Source: Hymenoscyphus infarciens
Lineage: Eukaryota; Ascomycota; Leotiomycetes; Helotiales; Helotiaceae
Direction: 5' to 3'
NCBI GenBank assembly: GCA_001414345.1
Contig: LLCB01000068.1
Span: forward strand, 150,690-214,689
DNA length: 64,000 bases
Shown here: piece after piece, positions 49,637 through 61,087 of the stretch
Numbering within the stretch: position 1 is the first letter of the stretch
How the letters are laid out: each line of letters starts with the position of its first letter
Notes under the pieces: model-generated
The model's database searches: none
What the model saw: the letters and a program-made list of their open reading frames with translations, nothing else
What the model was told of the DNA's origin: nothing
Program-made: the position numbers and the translations under genes

Positions 49637-49827
49637 TATAATAGTCCTAGTTATATACGTTACTTATATAACTAAGTTAGCTCGAGGCTTTGCTAAAGCT
49701 TCGCTTAATATATATAAATAAAGCTAGAGTACTTATACTCTTCGCTTTTCTCTTTAGTTTAGTTTTCCTTAATATTAGGTACTATTCTATAAGTACTCTC
49801 TTTATGTATTTATAGAGAGCTGTTACA
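49637..49827 (+). repeat. 3' LTR of gypsy copy B
   Basis: 191 bp; keeps the canonical end CTGTTACA, which allowed the LTR boundary to be set for all four copies. Confidence 0.86.
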
Positions 49828-49919
49828 AAGTTATAATAACAAGGCAGGAGTAGAGTAGAAAAGTAGTCTATTCGTGGTTATTAACGCGAAAACTAAAGGT
49901 AAAGAGCGAAGACAGCTCT

Positions 49920-50095
49920 GAACGATGCTAATATATAAGAGGTACGAAACCGACTAACGTTATACGTCGGCTAATACAAAAGCCCGAACCTACGTAACCT
50001 TCCTAAAACAGATAATATAAGATAACAACTACTGAAACACGGCATATGCCATGTAATCTCGGCTATATAGGACGGCATGCTGTCACAAAAGTAGG
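49920..50095 (+). repeat. Repeat family R, copy 2 (least mutated)
   Basis: Contains CGAAACCGACTAACGTTATA, then AAGCCCGAACCTACGTAACC and AACAACTACTGAAACACGG. Same family as 41690, 51995 and 55325; CpA and TpG words still present here (GGCATATGCCATG), so it is the best template for the original sequence. Confidence 0.65.
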
Positions 50096-51994
50096 TAAGT
50101 TAAGAGCGTTTTTAACTTATAAAAAAGATATCTAATAAGTAGTATAATTTTAAGATATAAACCGAAGAATTTAATAGATATATTATTTAGATAGTAATCT
50201 CTTTTAATATTACTTCTCTTTATAAATTATTCGACTTAAATCGGCCTTATAGATCCTTTATATAGTAGATTTAGATACTTCTAATTCTTTAAAGATAACG
50301 CTCTAGGATTTTCTATCTACTTAGGCTTAGTATACTCTAGTACGCTTCAGTATAGGCTAATTCTAGCTAGGCTTATATATATAAGAGAGAGAGAGTATTT
50401 CGTCTACTATCTTTAATTTAAAGAGTTTTAGTTAAAAGGTTGAATTATAGTAGGTTTTTAAAAAAGAAGTGTCGGAAATTAAAATAGAGAGTTATCTCGC
50501 TTAGAGAGGCCTACTAGCTGTGGCTCTAACTCTTACTTTAATAGTATATATATAAATTATATTTAAAAGTACTATTATTAATACTAGATACTAAAATTAG
50601 ACTCTTATAATTTATAAAGAAAAATATACTAGAAAATCTAAAGTATTATATAGCTAGGAGATACTAGAGACGCCTCTCGGTTTTTAAAAAAGCTTTTTAC
50701 TCTACTACTAACTCTATTCTATTACCTACCACTTTCTACTAGCTCTTAGAACTAATACTTTTACTCTTAGAATACTCTTTCTATATAAGCTATTTATATA
50801 CTAAAATACTCTAGTCTACTTATTCTAAGAGGAAAAGTATTAGTTCTAAACTAGTAGTAGTAGTAGTCCTTTTTAGTAGACGGTGCTAGTTCTATATACT
50901 ATATAAAGTAAGGCTTAAATTATTTAAAATCTATGTTTAAATTACTCTAAATTACCTTATTTAACACTTATACTTATATTTACTTAAGAAGTATACTCTT
51001 AGATAGAGTTTATTAGCTACTATAGTGCTATTAATATTTCTCTTAAAATTTATAAGAGTATTAAGTAGAGAGTAAGTAGTTTTTATAAATTAATTTATAA
51101 TAAATCCTAGGGTTTCTTTTAAAGTTTATAAGCTTTTAAAGAGAGATTAGGTCTTTTATTTTATCTAATTATCTATAATAGAGTCTTATATATTTAGTCT
51201 TTTCTTAAGCTCTCTTAACTATTTTATAATCTTTTAAGGCTTATTATATACGTAGACTTTACTAGACTTAGTATATTAAAAGTACTTTTTAAAAGCATTT
51301 CTAAGATACTTCTTTCTTATAAGGCTTTTATTCTTTATATTAATAATAGTATTATAATCTACGATCTTCTTAAGAACCTTCTTAATTATTAAAGAAGGTA
51401 CTATAAAGCTTTTATTATTTACCTTCTTATATCTCTCCTTAGACTAAAAGATATCCTAGTTACTTTTATAATTATAAAAGGTAGTAGTAATCTCTTATAC
51501 TAAATTTAGCTTTATAAACTATAAAGGTTAGAATAAGATAAGATAGATTTATTTACTTACTTTCTATCTATACTACGTCTTTTACTTCTTTCTATATTAC
51601 TTCCTAGAGTATAACCTAGCCTAGTATTTATAAGAGACGTAAGTACTATTAATAAATAATATCTCTAAATTCTCTTAGATACTAGAGATATCTCTAATCT
51701 TATTTATTAGAAAGGAGGTAATAGAAGAGAGTAGGAGTTGTAATTTAGTATATATAAGGCCTAGCTCTTAAATTTTCTTTATACTTTTCAAAGCTCTTAC
51801 TCTCTACTCTAGTTCTAGTTCTAGTTCTAGTTCCTCTATAATAGACTAGCTAATAAGCCCTCTATTTACTTAAGATATTATACGCTTAATAACCTTCTTT
51901 TAGCTATTATTCTTTATATAAAGGCTTAAAGATATAACGTAGTTTCTAGTATAGTTATAATTATAGTTATAGTAGTACTTAATAACGACCTTCT
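50096..51994. other. RIP-degraded AT-rich DNA between inverted R copies
   Basis: About 1.9 kb lying between R copies in opposite orientation, so it may be the interior of one larger TIR element. No protein remnant could be assigned. Confidence 0.4.
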
Positions 51995-52330
51995 AAGACG
52001 TTATAATAGTATACCGTTATTCTAGATAGCTAGAAGTACCTGCTATATATAGAGTCTTAGTAGTTGTTATCTTATATTATCTATTTTAGAAAGGTTATAT
52101 AGGTTTAGGCTTTTATATTAGCTGATATATAACGTTAGTCGGTTTCGAACTCTTTTATACTATCTAAACCTCTTATATATAGCAGCTTACTCTTAGAGTA
52201 GAAGAGGGATAGTTTTTCCTTTTCTTCTATATTAGTACCTAGTATCTATATACGTTATTCTACTATATACACTCCTATATACCTCTACTATAGTTATATA
52301 TATTTTATACTATTATATAAAAAGGAAAAA
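51995..52330 (-). repeat. Repeat family R, copy 3
   Basis: Inverted relative to 49920-50095; contains GATATATAACGTTAGTCGG and continues into TAGAGTAGAAGAGGGATAG, shared with the copy at 55325. Confidence 0.65.
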
Positions 52331-52633
52331 CTCTTCTTTACTAGTAATAGTCTTAATAATATCTCTTTTAAGCTTATTACTACTCTTTATTTAGAAGTTG
52401 ATTCACTCTTGATTTAGAATATTATAATAGTATTCTTAAATAGCTAAGTAATTAGAGACTACCTAGATAGCTAGTAATACTAAGGTTTAGTATTTATATA
52501 GATAGCTAGTAAAAATTATATTATAAATACGTTAAGGGATTAGAATACGCTAAGTGTTCTTAAGAGTCTTAATAACCCTAGGTTCGGTGAATAAGTTAAC
52601 TTATAATAGTTATTTAAAAGGCTTCTAAATCTA

Positions 52634-53645
52634 ATCTTACTACTCTCTCTTTTTAAAAGACCCTCTAAACTCTCTCTAACCTATAACCGTACGCTGAAAC
52701 AACAAGAGCTTAGCTCTTAAAGACAACCTTCCTAAATTTAGATAATATATAAATAATAGATAGATAAGATAGAGGTAAAAGGTATATAAAGAATAAAACA
52801 ATTAGTTAGAGAGATAGAGGATAAAATTATAAGCGAACTTCGAAGTTAAAAATCTTACCTCTAAACCCTCTCTAATCTAACTCTTATTTAACCCTTCTTT
52901 ACTTTTAAGCTCTAATTTAGACCTTTTTCGCTTAAGAGATACCGCTGCCTCTAATACCTTCTAACTTATATAACATAGTATTAAAGCCCCTTTAAATACT
53001 CTCTAATCTTAATAAAAAAGTAAGATAACTAAAACTAATATATAAAGCTCTTATTTAAGGTATAATAACCGGACTAGCTAGGAACTACCTAGAGCTTAGA
53101 TACGAGTTAGAGTCGGTTTAGAATACTTTCTAAGATTAAAAAGAGATAGTTACTCTTTTAAATACCTACTTTTTAACTAGTTATAAGATAGAGAATACTT
53201 AGAACGCTTTTAGATCCTTATAAATAGATAACGAAGATAGTTAAATTTAGTTCTACTAAGTAGCGTTAAGTAATAACCTCTTCTAAGAACACTCTCTCTC
53301 TTTTTAAAAGACCCTCTAAACCCTTTCTAAATCATACCTATATACTAAGATCTAGAAGATCTTAAAGAAATAATAATAGTTAAAGAGATTATTAGGACTT
53401 CTCTAATATAGATAATATATAGACGAGATAGTAGTATATAAAAGATAAAATAATCGATTAAATAAAATAAATATAATTATAAGTAAACTATAAAGTTAAT
53501 AAAAACACTCTATCTTTAAACTCTTACTAATCTAACTCCCTTTCTAACCTTTATTTAAACCCTTCTTTACTTTTAAAAGCTCTAATTTAGACTTCTTTTA
53601 CTTAAGAGATACTACTACCTTTAATACCTTTCTACTACTTCCTAA
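52634..53645 (+). repeat. Direct repeat pair of about 350 bp, offset about 660 bp
   Basis: 52634-52985 and 53293-53645 are alike: both start CTCTCTCTTTTTAAAAGACC, continue with CTAAAC(C/T)CTxTCTAA, and end with TTTACTTTTAA...GCTCTAATTTAGAC and a CTTAAGAGATAC box. The spacer 52986-53292 may be part of the unit. RIP-mutated; no coding signal. Confidence 0.65.
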
Positions 53646-54244
53646 CTCTTAAATTAAATATAAATTAGTTAAAATACACCTTCTATTAAGATAAAACTTA
53701 AAAGTAAGCTCTTAGCTAAGTTATTACTATTAATCCTAACTAAATATTATCTAACTCTACTCTAAACTTCTCTTAAACTAAAAGACTATAATTACTTAGT
53801 TATAAACTAAGTCCCTACTAGTATAAAGGTTAAAAGAGATAGAAGTAGAATTAAGAAGAAGATTATACTAAAGAAACGTTCGATTTTTAAGTATAGCTAT
53901 ACTTAGAGAGAATAGTAATAGTTCTTTTATATATAGGATAAGATTATACCTTAGCTCTAAAACGCGTTTACTACTTTTAAGAGATATTAAAATTACTAAA
54001 ATAGTAAACAATCTTTTAGCTATAGATAAAGAGATATACTAAAATGCTAAGTTACTTATAATTAGTACTCTAGTTTAAAAGAATACCTCTCTATTTAGCT
54101 ATAAACTCTTTATAATCTAATAATAACTCTTTTTTTTAAAATCAGAAGATAAATAAGTCTTTAAATATCTAAAAAGAACGAGGTAGCCTATAAACCTAAG
54201 TAATATAGTTTTATATAACTAGACATTTAAACTTAGATACTATT

Positions 54245-54725
54245 ATATCTAAAACTACTTCTTTTATTATCTTAAACCTTAAATAATTTAATAAACTTTA
54301 GTAATAACTTCGTCTTTAACTACTTAAAACTACTCTTTTTATTATCTTAAACTTTAAATAGTAAAACTTTAATAACTTAGCTATAACTTCGCCTTTAACT
54401 AGCTAAAACTCCTTCTTTTACTATCTTAAACATTAAATAATATTTTTAAATTTAGTAATAACTCTTTTAACTAGCTAAACCTATCTCTTTATTATCCTAG
54501 ACTTTAAATAATAATTTTAACTTTAATAACTTTAATATTAACTTCTTTTAACTAGCTAAAACCTCTCTTTTTATTATTTTAAACTTTAGATAATAGTTTT
54601 AACTTTAACAACTTTAGTAATAACTTCTTTAACTAGCTAAAACTACCTCTTTTATTATCTTAAACTTTAAATAGTAAAACTCTTTAATATTTAGTAATAA
54701 ACTCTTTTAACTAGCTAAAACACTA
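54245..54725 (+). repeat. Imperfect tandem repeat, about 72-86 bp unit
   Basis: AACTAGCTAAA recurs near 54393, 54470, 54550, 54636 and 54708, each followed by a CTCTTTTATTATCTTAAACTT-like stretch and a TTTAATAACTT stretch. Confidence 0.65.
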
Positions 54726-55324
54726 CTAACTCTAATTAGAGTCTTATAGTCTTTATATTCTTTCTTACTTTTTTTTTACTTCTAGCTAAGCTAGAAGTTC
54801 TTTTTTTATTTAAATTTAAATTAAATATAAATTAGTATACTCTTAAAGTAAGCTCTTAACTAAGTTATTATTACCTTTTAACTAAATAACTTCTAATACT
54901 ACTTTATATTTGTCTTTAACTCTACTTTAAACTTTTTCTATTTTAAACTTTTTCTAATTTTACTTTAAACTTTTTCTAACCTACTAGTTAGGTTAGACTA
55001 TACTCTTTTAGTAAATATAAATACTTACTTTAATATTAAAGGATTAGAAACGAAATCTCTCTTTTATAAGTATTTATAAATTAGTTTAGTTATAATTTAA
55101 ACCTAAAGTTAATATCTCGTCTTACTTATAATAAAATATAATTAATCTTTAAACTAGGTTAGCTATAATTTAATTTAGACTCTAATCTACCTTCTTATTT
55201 ATAATAAAATTAATAAATATAATAAATACTTTAACCTTAATAATAATATTATAGTATCTTAATTTAACCTTAAATAATAAGAGAGATAGACTTAAGAATA
55301 AGTCTTTTTTAAGAGAGAGAGATA

Positions 55325-55650
55325 TAATAGTATACTATTATCCTAGATAGTTAGAAGTACCTACTATATATAGGGTTTTAATAGTTATTATCTTATATTA
55401 TCTATTTTAAGAAGGTTATATAGGTTTAAGCTTTTATATTAGCTAATATATAACGTTAGTCGGTTTTAAACCCTTTTATACTATTTAAACCTCTTATATA
55501 TAGCAGCCTACTCTTAGAGTAGAAGAGGAATAGTTTTTCCTTTTCTTCTATATTAGTGCCTAGTATCTATATACGTCATTCTACTATACGCACTCCTATA
55601 TGCCTCTACTATAGTTATATATATTTCGTACTATTATAGACGTACTTAGA
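55325..55650 (-). repeat. Repeat family R, copy 4
   Basis: Same orientation as 51995-52330 and alike over most of its length, including TATAACGTTAGTCGG and CTATATACGTCATTC. Confidence 0.65.
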
Positions 55651-57730
55651 AGAGAGAGAAGTTATAGCCTAGTATTCTCTTAGATACTAATAATAAGCTC
55701 TATCTCTTTCTTAGATAATACTCTATTCTCTTCCTTCTTTATAGCTAGTATATAATACTCTAACTCTATAAACTAATCTATAAAGGCTAGGAGATAGCTC
55801 TTTTAGCTAGTATTATAGTAGTCGATATCTTCGGCTTTTAGCACTCGTTTATAGTCGTGCTTTAAGATATAAGTAGAGATATTCTCTAACTCTCGTAGGA
55901 TCGTAGTACTCTTCTTCTCTTTTTTAGCTCGCTTTTTATAAAGCTCTAACTCTATAGTATTATTAGCGGTAGAGGTAGAGGTAGAGATAGAGATAGAGAT
56001 ATAGAAGTAGAATAAAAGCTATCTTAATTTATAAGTAAATAAAAACACCTTCTAATCTCTTAACCTTTTAACCTTTTAACCTTTTAACCTCTTCTAACCT
56101 ACCTATAATATAGACTCTCTTAACGAATTAGATAAAGTAAGCGTATCTAATATAGATATTAAAGAAGTAAATAAGAATATACCTAATACCTAGAACGAAA
56201 AAGACGCTCTTAAATTAGCCTTTATATAAATAGAAAATAGCGTTAAAAAGCTATCTATAGCTTCTCTTTATATAAGTACTTAAAAGTAATACTAAAGGTA
56301 ACTTATTTCTTACTCTTAAGACTTCTCTTAAAATTTATAAAGCTAATTACTCTAGCCTCTAAGATCACTTCCTCGAGTTTATAACTACTACTTATAGAGA
56401 GGAGGGTAATAAAGATATAAAGGTATCTTATAAGAGAGCTCTTTATCTTATTTATACTTAGATTATTACTAGATATAAGAGTTCTAAGTATTCTATAAAG
56501 AGCCTTAAAAAGGAGAAGCTTACTCTTTATAATAGTAAAGGCTAATTATACTTATAAGTACTTAAGATAAGAGCGGTAGTAAGCTAGGGGTTTTTAAGAG
56601 AGCTTAATAAGAGTAATCTTATATAGAGATAAGTATCTAGTAGTAGATATAATAGTAATCTATTACTCTTTTAGGAAGTTTAAAAGTATATAATTAGCTT
56701 ATAAAGAAGAAAGGTAAGTAAATATCTTTATAAATTATAAGAGTACTAAGTGTTCTAGATCTACGCTAGGAAGATTATTATAAGTATATACTCTATTATT
56801 AATAAAGATCTTAAGAAGCTATATAACGTTAATTATAATATAGAATCGCTATAATACCTTACTAATCTTAGAAGTAATCTAAAGACTAATTAGAGAGAGC
56901 TTATATAAAGAAGTATAATATAAGCTATCTATCTTTTATTCTTCTTTTACCTACTTTAATTCGACAAAGTCTTTAAGATCTAGACATATTATATTAAGGT
57001 TATTAATAAGCGGATTAGTAAGATTAAGCTAATACTTACGTTTTAGAAGACGTACTAACTTAGTAGTAAGTTACCTCTTTTAGCCTCGCTTCTTTTTACT
57101 ACTTCTATCTAATTATCTATTAAATAGAGATTAAGCTCTTCTACCTTTACTTTAATAAAGAGAATCTATATCTTTATTCTATATAAGCACTCTTAAATTA
57201 GTTCTAGAAGTTATATATTACTAAGAGGTATATCTTTAGAAAGATTAATATAAATAACTAAGTAACTCTAAGTAGATTAGTATAAACGTCTTACTCTCTT
57301 ATAAATTATCTAGCTAATTAATATAAGGAAGCGACGTCTTTCTTAAGGCTTTTAGAAGGGATCTTATAGAGATTAGTAATAATCCTAGGCTATATAGTAC
57401 TTACTCTTTTTACTATAGTAGATACTAGTACTTCTTAAGCGTATTAGAGTAGAATATCTAGTAACTCTATAATTAGAAGAGGTAGTCTATAAACTTTAAT
57501 AACCTTACTATTATATAGTACTTAATTAGTTAGAATAACGATCTTATAAAGTAGAGAGAGGACTTTTTAAAGCTAAAAAAGTATAAGAAGGATAAATGCT
57601 TTTACTATAGTAATTAGCTTACTTATATATTTATTCCTTACTTAATTTATAAAGCTTTTAACTAAGGAGTCTTAACTTTTATATATAACTTTTATAGATA
57701 ATTCGCTTAAAAGATTCTTAATTTATAAGC
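55651..57730 (+). other. RIP-degraded retroelement-like remnant
   Basis: Mostly unreadable. On the plus strand near 57570-57650 the frame reads KKYKKDKCFYYSN, a stop, then LTYIF, which resembles a CCHC zinc knuckle of a gag-type protein (KCFYCxxxGHIxxxC). No RT box was found, so the class is open. Confidence 0.35.
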
Positions 57731-57769
57731 TTCTTAGTAAGATTATAAGTTAATATTCGAATTATAAGT

Positions 57770-58880
57770 TTAAAATAAGTAGATTTAATACTTAAAGTTA
57801 AATAACTAGACTAATTATAAAAGAAGAAGTATTAAATAAGTATACTTAATATAAAATAATAGATTACTAGACTTAATACTTAGAAAGTAAATAGACTTAT
57901 TACTTAGAAAGTAACTAGACTAATTACTAAAGAGGTATTAAAGAAGTAGACTTAGTACTAAATAATAGACTAATAGACTTAATACTTAGAAAGTAACTAA
58001 ACTTATTACTTTCTAAGTAAATAGATAAATTATAAAAGAAGAAGTATTAAAGAAGTAGACTTAGTACTAAATAATAGATTTATAGACTTATTACTTTCTA
58101 AGTAAATAGATAAATTATAAAAGAAGAAGTATTAAATAAGTAGACTTAGTACTAAATAATAGATTAATAGACTTATTTTACTTTAAACGAATTAGTCTAG
58201 TTACCTTTTAAGTAATAGGTCTATTTACTTATTACTTTAAATTTTAACTCTACTTATTTAGTATATATTATTTAGAAATAAGTCTATTTACTTCATAAGT
58301 ATATCTAATAGACCTTAAGTAGTAATACTACTTATTTAATACTTCTTATCTTATAATTAGTCTTAATACTTAGAAAGTAATAAGTTAATTAATCTATTAT
58401 TTAGTACTAAGTTTACTTTTTAAGTACTAATTATTAAGTTATTAGTCTATTTACTTAGAAAATAATAAGTCTATATTATTCAGTACTAAGTCTACTTCTT
58501 TAATACTTCTTTAGTAATAAGTCTATTTACTTAGAAAGTAATAAGTTTAGTTACTTTCTAAGTAGTATATCTATTTACTTAGAAAGTAATAAGTTTAGTT
58601 ACTTTCGAGGTATTAAGTCTATTAATCTATTATTTAGTACTAAGTCTACTTCTTTAATACTTCTTCTTTTATAATTATTCTATTTACTTAGAAAGTAATA
58701 AGTCTATTAGTCTATTATTTAGTATTAAGTCTACTTCTTTAATACCTCTTCTTTAATAATTCGTCTATTTACTTAGAAAGTAATAAGTTTAGTTACTTTC
58801 TAAGTATTAAGTCTATTAGTCTATTACTTAGTACTAAGTATACTTGTTTAATACTTTTTCTTTTATAATTCGTCTATTTA
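57770..58880. repeat. Satellite-like array with palindromic TTACTTTCTAAGTAA words
   Basis: A mosaic of short units: TTACTTTCTAAGTAA and its reverse complement TTACTTAGAAAGTAA, TAAGTCTATTTACT, ATTATTTAGTACTAAG and TAATACTTCTTCTTTTATAA, recurring many times. Before about 58180 most units run in one orientation and after about 58330 in the other, so the array is a large inverted repeat. Non-coding. Confidence 0.75.
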
Positions 58881-59265
58881 CTTAAAATCTAGTTAATAGG
58901 CTTATAAATTAGAAAGCTTTTAAGCGAATTCTATATTAAAGTTATATAAAAAGTATATATTATATAATAGTAGTATCTTTTATTAGATCTATATAGAGCC
59001 TTATAAATTAAGAGGCTTTTAATAGCACCTTCTAGAGTATTTATATATAACTTCTTTAAAATAAGTAATAAATCTCTCTTTTGAAATAAGTAATAAATTA
59101 ATCTTAAACGCTAGTATATATAGCCTATACTCTTATTATTCTATACTCTTAGCTTATATACTCTAATACCTCTAGCCTTAGCTATATTATAGATTATAAT
59201 TAACTATTCTACTAGTTATAGTAGTAGTTTAAAAAGTATTAAAACGATCTTAGTAAGAAAGAAGT

Positions 59266-59980
59266 ATTATCTCTTCAGTTATTCTTATACTCTACGTAAC
59301 TTAGTAGAACGCGGTTCTAATCTTATATTTCTACCTCTAATACGACTAAATATTTAAATTATTATCTTATTCTTTAACTCTTACTAAAGTATATAACGAT
59401 GTAGAAATTTAATAATAATTTACCTATATTCTTATATTTAAAAGGCCTTACTAAAAAAAATTATTATTTAGCGTAAGTTAGCCTATAATACGAGTTTACC
59501 TACTTCTACCACTTCTACTACTTCTACCACTTCTACTACTTCTACTACTTCTACTATCACTTTTATACTCTTTTATTACTTCTTTTTAATTAATATACCT
59601 TCTCTTATAAAGCTAATACTACTTCTACTAAAAGAGCCTTAAAAGCTACTAAAAAAGTCCTTAAAAAGAAGGCCTCTTAAGTACGCTTTATAGACGTGTT
59701 TCTTAACTAGAAAAAATTCTATAAGATAGAAGTTATTAAGAGAGTAGAAGAGATTAAATAAAGAGGTAGAAAGAGGCGTACCTCTATTATATATAGAGTA
59801 AGTATAAATAGCTTTAATTTAGATTTTAATATCTTAGTACTCTTAAACTAGCTTATTTATATCGTAGTTTAAAGCTACCTAGATTTTAGTCTAAAACTAC
59901 TCTAAATAAGAGTAGTTTTAAACTAGACTACTAAACGCGTCTATATATAGAGTATAAGAATAACTAAAGAGATAATATTA
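59266..59980 (+). repeat. Repeat family Q, copy 2, RIP-degraded
   Basis: Collinear with 6668-7360. Where copy 1 reads CTGCTGAACGCGTCTGCACG this copy reads CTACTAAACGCGTCTATATA, showing CpA/TpG conversion with CpG kept. The minisatellite is nearly absent, and the segment between 59690 and 59790 differs from copy 1. Confidence 0.65.
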
Positions 59981-60860
59981 AAATTAGACTTAAATTAATT
60001 ATAGAAGAGAAGGAGGATTATATACTTTATATTAATAGAGAGAGTATTTAGAATATTAGGTATACTCTATTATAATATTAGTATAATAAATAAGAGAGTA
60101 AATAAAGTAAATAAATACTTATAGTACTTAAGAACTCTTTCTTAACTAAATATACTTCAAGTAACGCTTTCTTATATAAGTAGCTATAGTATAATCGATT
60201 CTCTTTAAGGTTAGAGTTATTAGTAGTCTACTATATAATAAGTAAAAAGCCTTATAAAATATAAGAGTATTTACTTATATATAGAATATAAATAGCTTAA
60301 CTTTAGTAATAGGAAAAACACTTAGTAGTACTATTAGTACGTTAAGTCTTATTCTTCTTCGTAGTCTAGAAAGAGGTACTATAATTAGATTATTATTATA
60401 TATTTATTTATAAATTACGAGGCTTTTAAGAGTATATACTATAGACGTTCTTCTAAGTCGGAGTCGTCGGCGAGAGGTATTATTCTTTAATAACGACTAT
60501 CTTAGTAGGCTTTCTAGGCTTTAAAGCGTAAACTATATAAAAGACGTATTAGTAGATATAATTAGAAGTATTTAAGAGTGTTTAAGAGTATTCTAGAGCC
60601 TTAGAAGGCTCTCTAGGCTATAGAAAGTATATACTAGACTATATAGACTTAGAGAGTAGTCTAATTCTATCTACGTATAATAGCGCTATTTAAGAAGGTA
60701 TAAAGCTAAACTATAACTATAGAGGGCTTTATAATCGATATTTAGCTAAGCGTATATAAGTAGAAGATATATTAGAGGTATATTAAAGATATAGAAGACG
60801 TTAGAGCTATTATTATTTAGAATAACTTTAGAGCTATTCGCGATTCTGCGAGAAATAATT
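59981..60860. other. RIP-degraded AT-rich DNA
   Basis: Continues downstream of repeat Q and may be the rest of the same element; no recognisable remnant. Composition returns to normal at about 60870-60900. Confidence 0.4.
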
Positions 60861-61087
60861 TTTAGAGTTACGTGTAATAGGTGATAAGATCGGACTTAAG
60901 CCTAATTAGGTTTAGGGGCCAAGACTTTTAGCGTGGGACCCCTTAGCGAGGACTGGCACTTCGACTTAACAGTCTCTATCGGTGGAATGGTTTTGCCGAT
61001 CCGAGAGTGCCACTAGTGCAGCAGCGCGGCGCCGATTTGAAAATACCCGACCAAATGATCTTCTGATAGTCTTCCCTTCAAATTGAG

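Larger units (their letters stand above)
44071..49827 (+). mobile_element. Ty3/gypsy LTR retrotransposon, copy B, RIP-degraded
   Basis: 5.76 kb, same family as copy A, with 191-bp LTRs at 44071-44261 and 49637-49827. A gag fragment is open at 45406-45633 and carries the zinc-knuckle remnant CFNYNKSSYYVKDYL (45508-45552), two of whose Cys/Gly positions are altered. The RT box YLDNILIY is near 47116. A segment present in copy A near 2255-2275 and another near 5480-5500 are missing here. The flanks, AAGTA and AAGTT, match at four of five positions, so the target duplication is doubtful. Confidence 0.87.

Noticed and set aside
50340..50400. Possible gene remnant around the GAGAGAGAGAGTATTTCG segment
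   Set aside because: Simple-sequence run in RIP-degraded DNA; no frame can be followed.
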